DNA of 64,000 nucleotides from Myroides oncorhynchi (GTDB taxonomy: Bacteria; Bacteroidota; Bacteroidia; Flavobacteriales; Flavobacteriaceae), in contig NZ_JAJJMP010000001.1 in NCBI RefSeq assembly GCF_020905415.1, forward strand, positions 2,925,501 to 2,989,500. Reading direction: 5' to 3'. How positions within the stretch are numbered: position 1 is the stretch's first letter; every line of letters begins with the position of its first letter. Made by a program: the position numbers and the translations under genes. Of the stretch, positions 64,000 to 64,000 are shown one piece after another. The notes under the pieces were generated by a model, which worked only from the letters and a program-made list of their open reading frames with translations, made no database searches and had not been told where the DNA came from.

Positions 64000-64000
64000 A

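Overview
The window is AT-rich DNA from a member of the Bacteroidota, most likely a Flavobacteriaceae species (Myroides/Flavobacterium-like; the genus is a guess). The reasons are a Bacteroidota-type (subtype iii) T6SS with TssN, SusC/SusD and TonB-dependent receptors, an RteC homologue, DUF3853/DUF3945 element proteins, and -7 promoter boxes of the TAnnTTTG type. No rRNA, tRNA or CRISPR array was seen.

Layout. (A) 1-9.6 kb: the distal part of a T6SS locus: tssG (3' end), tssN, tssK, tssB, tssC, a lipoprotein, tssD (Hcp), vgrG, a TPR protein and a DUF3592-like protein. (B) 9.7-20.1 kb: the effector end. A complete PAAR-like/Rhs effector has a PD-(D/E)XK-like toxin tip and two immunity-like genes. 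A strong terminator follows, then a headless, almost identical second Rhs copy with a different (GIY-YIG/URI-like) tip and its own immunity gene, then a terminator and a tipless third Rhs remnant. This looks like an archive of displaced effector tips. (C) 20.1-21.6 kb, minus strand: a DprA-like gene overlapping a phosphoribosyltransferase gene, the architecture of the ShosTA toxin-antitoxin/anti-phage family, with a frameshift in the toxin-like gene. (D) 21.8-26 kb: secreted or outer-membrane proteins of unknown role and a PAS-LuxR regulator divergent from one of them. (E) 26.7-33 kb: a probable phytate/organic-phosphate operon (TonB-dependent receptor, metallophosphatase, beta-propeller phytase), flanked by three copies, one broken, of a small Cys-containing secreted protein. 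(F) 33-39.5 kb: rteC, two AraC regulators, small or decayed genes and a retropepsin-like protease. (G) 39.7-47.4 kb: a SusC-SusD-lipoprotein-S9 peptidase operon, probably for peptide uptake and breakdown. (H) 49-64 kb: an integrative conjugative/mobilizable element: XRE regulator, MobA/MobB, a BcgI-like restriction-modification locus, DUF3853, a fused AAA-DUF4435 (PARIS-like) defence gene, HTH, DUF3945, a topoisomerase-like protein and TraG. The element may already begin near rteC at 33 kb.

How it fits together. The T6SS baseplate, sheath, tube and spike deliver the Rhs toxin at the end of the same gene run, and the downstream cassettes can supply alternative tips by recombination through about 2.9 kb of near-identical core. 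The right half combines transfer functions with a defence set (restriction-modification, PARIS-like), with a ShosTA-like pair further left. The most unusual sequence-level observations are: a methylase-endonuclease gene whose specificity domain has no start codon and is joined in the -1 frame at a GGGAAAG heptamer just before the stop; a type IA topoisomerase homologue that has lost its TOPRIM aspartates and active-site arginine; and the frameshifted ShosT-like toxin.
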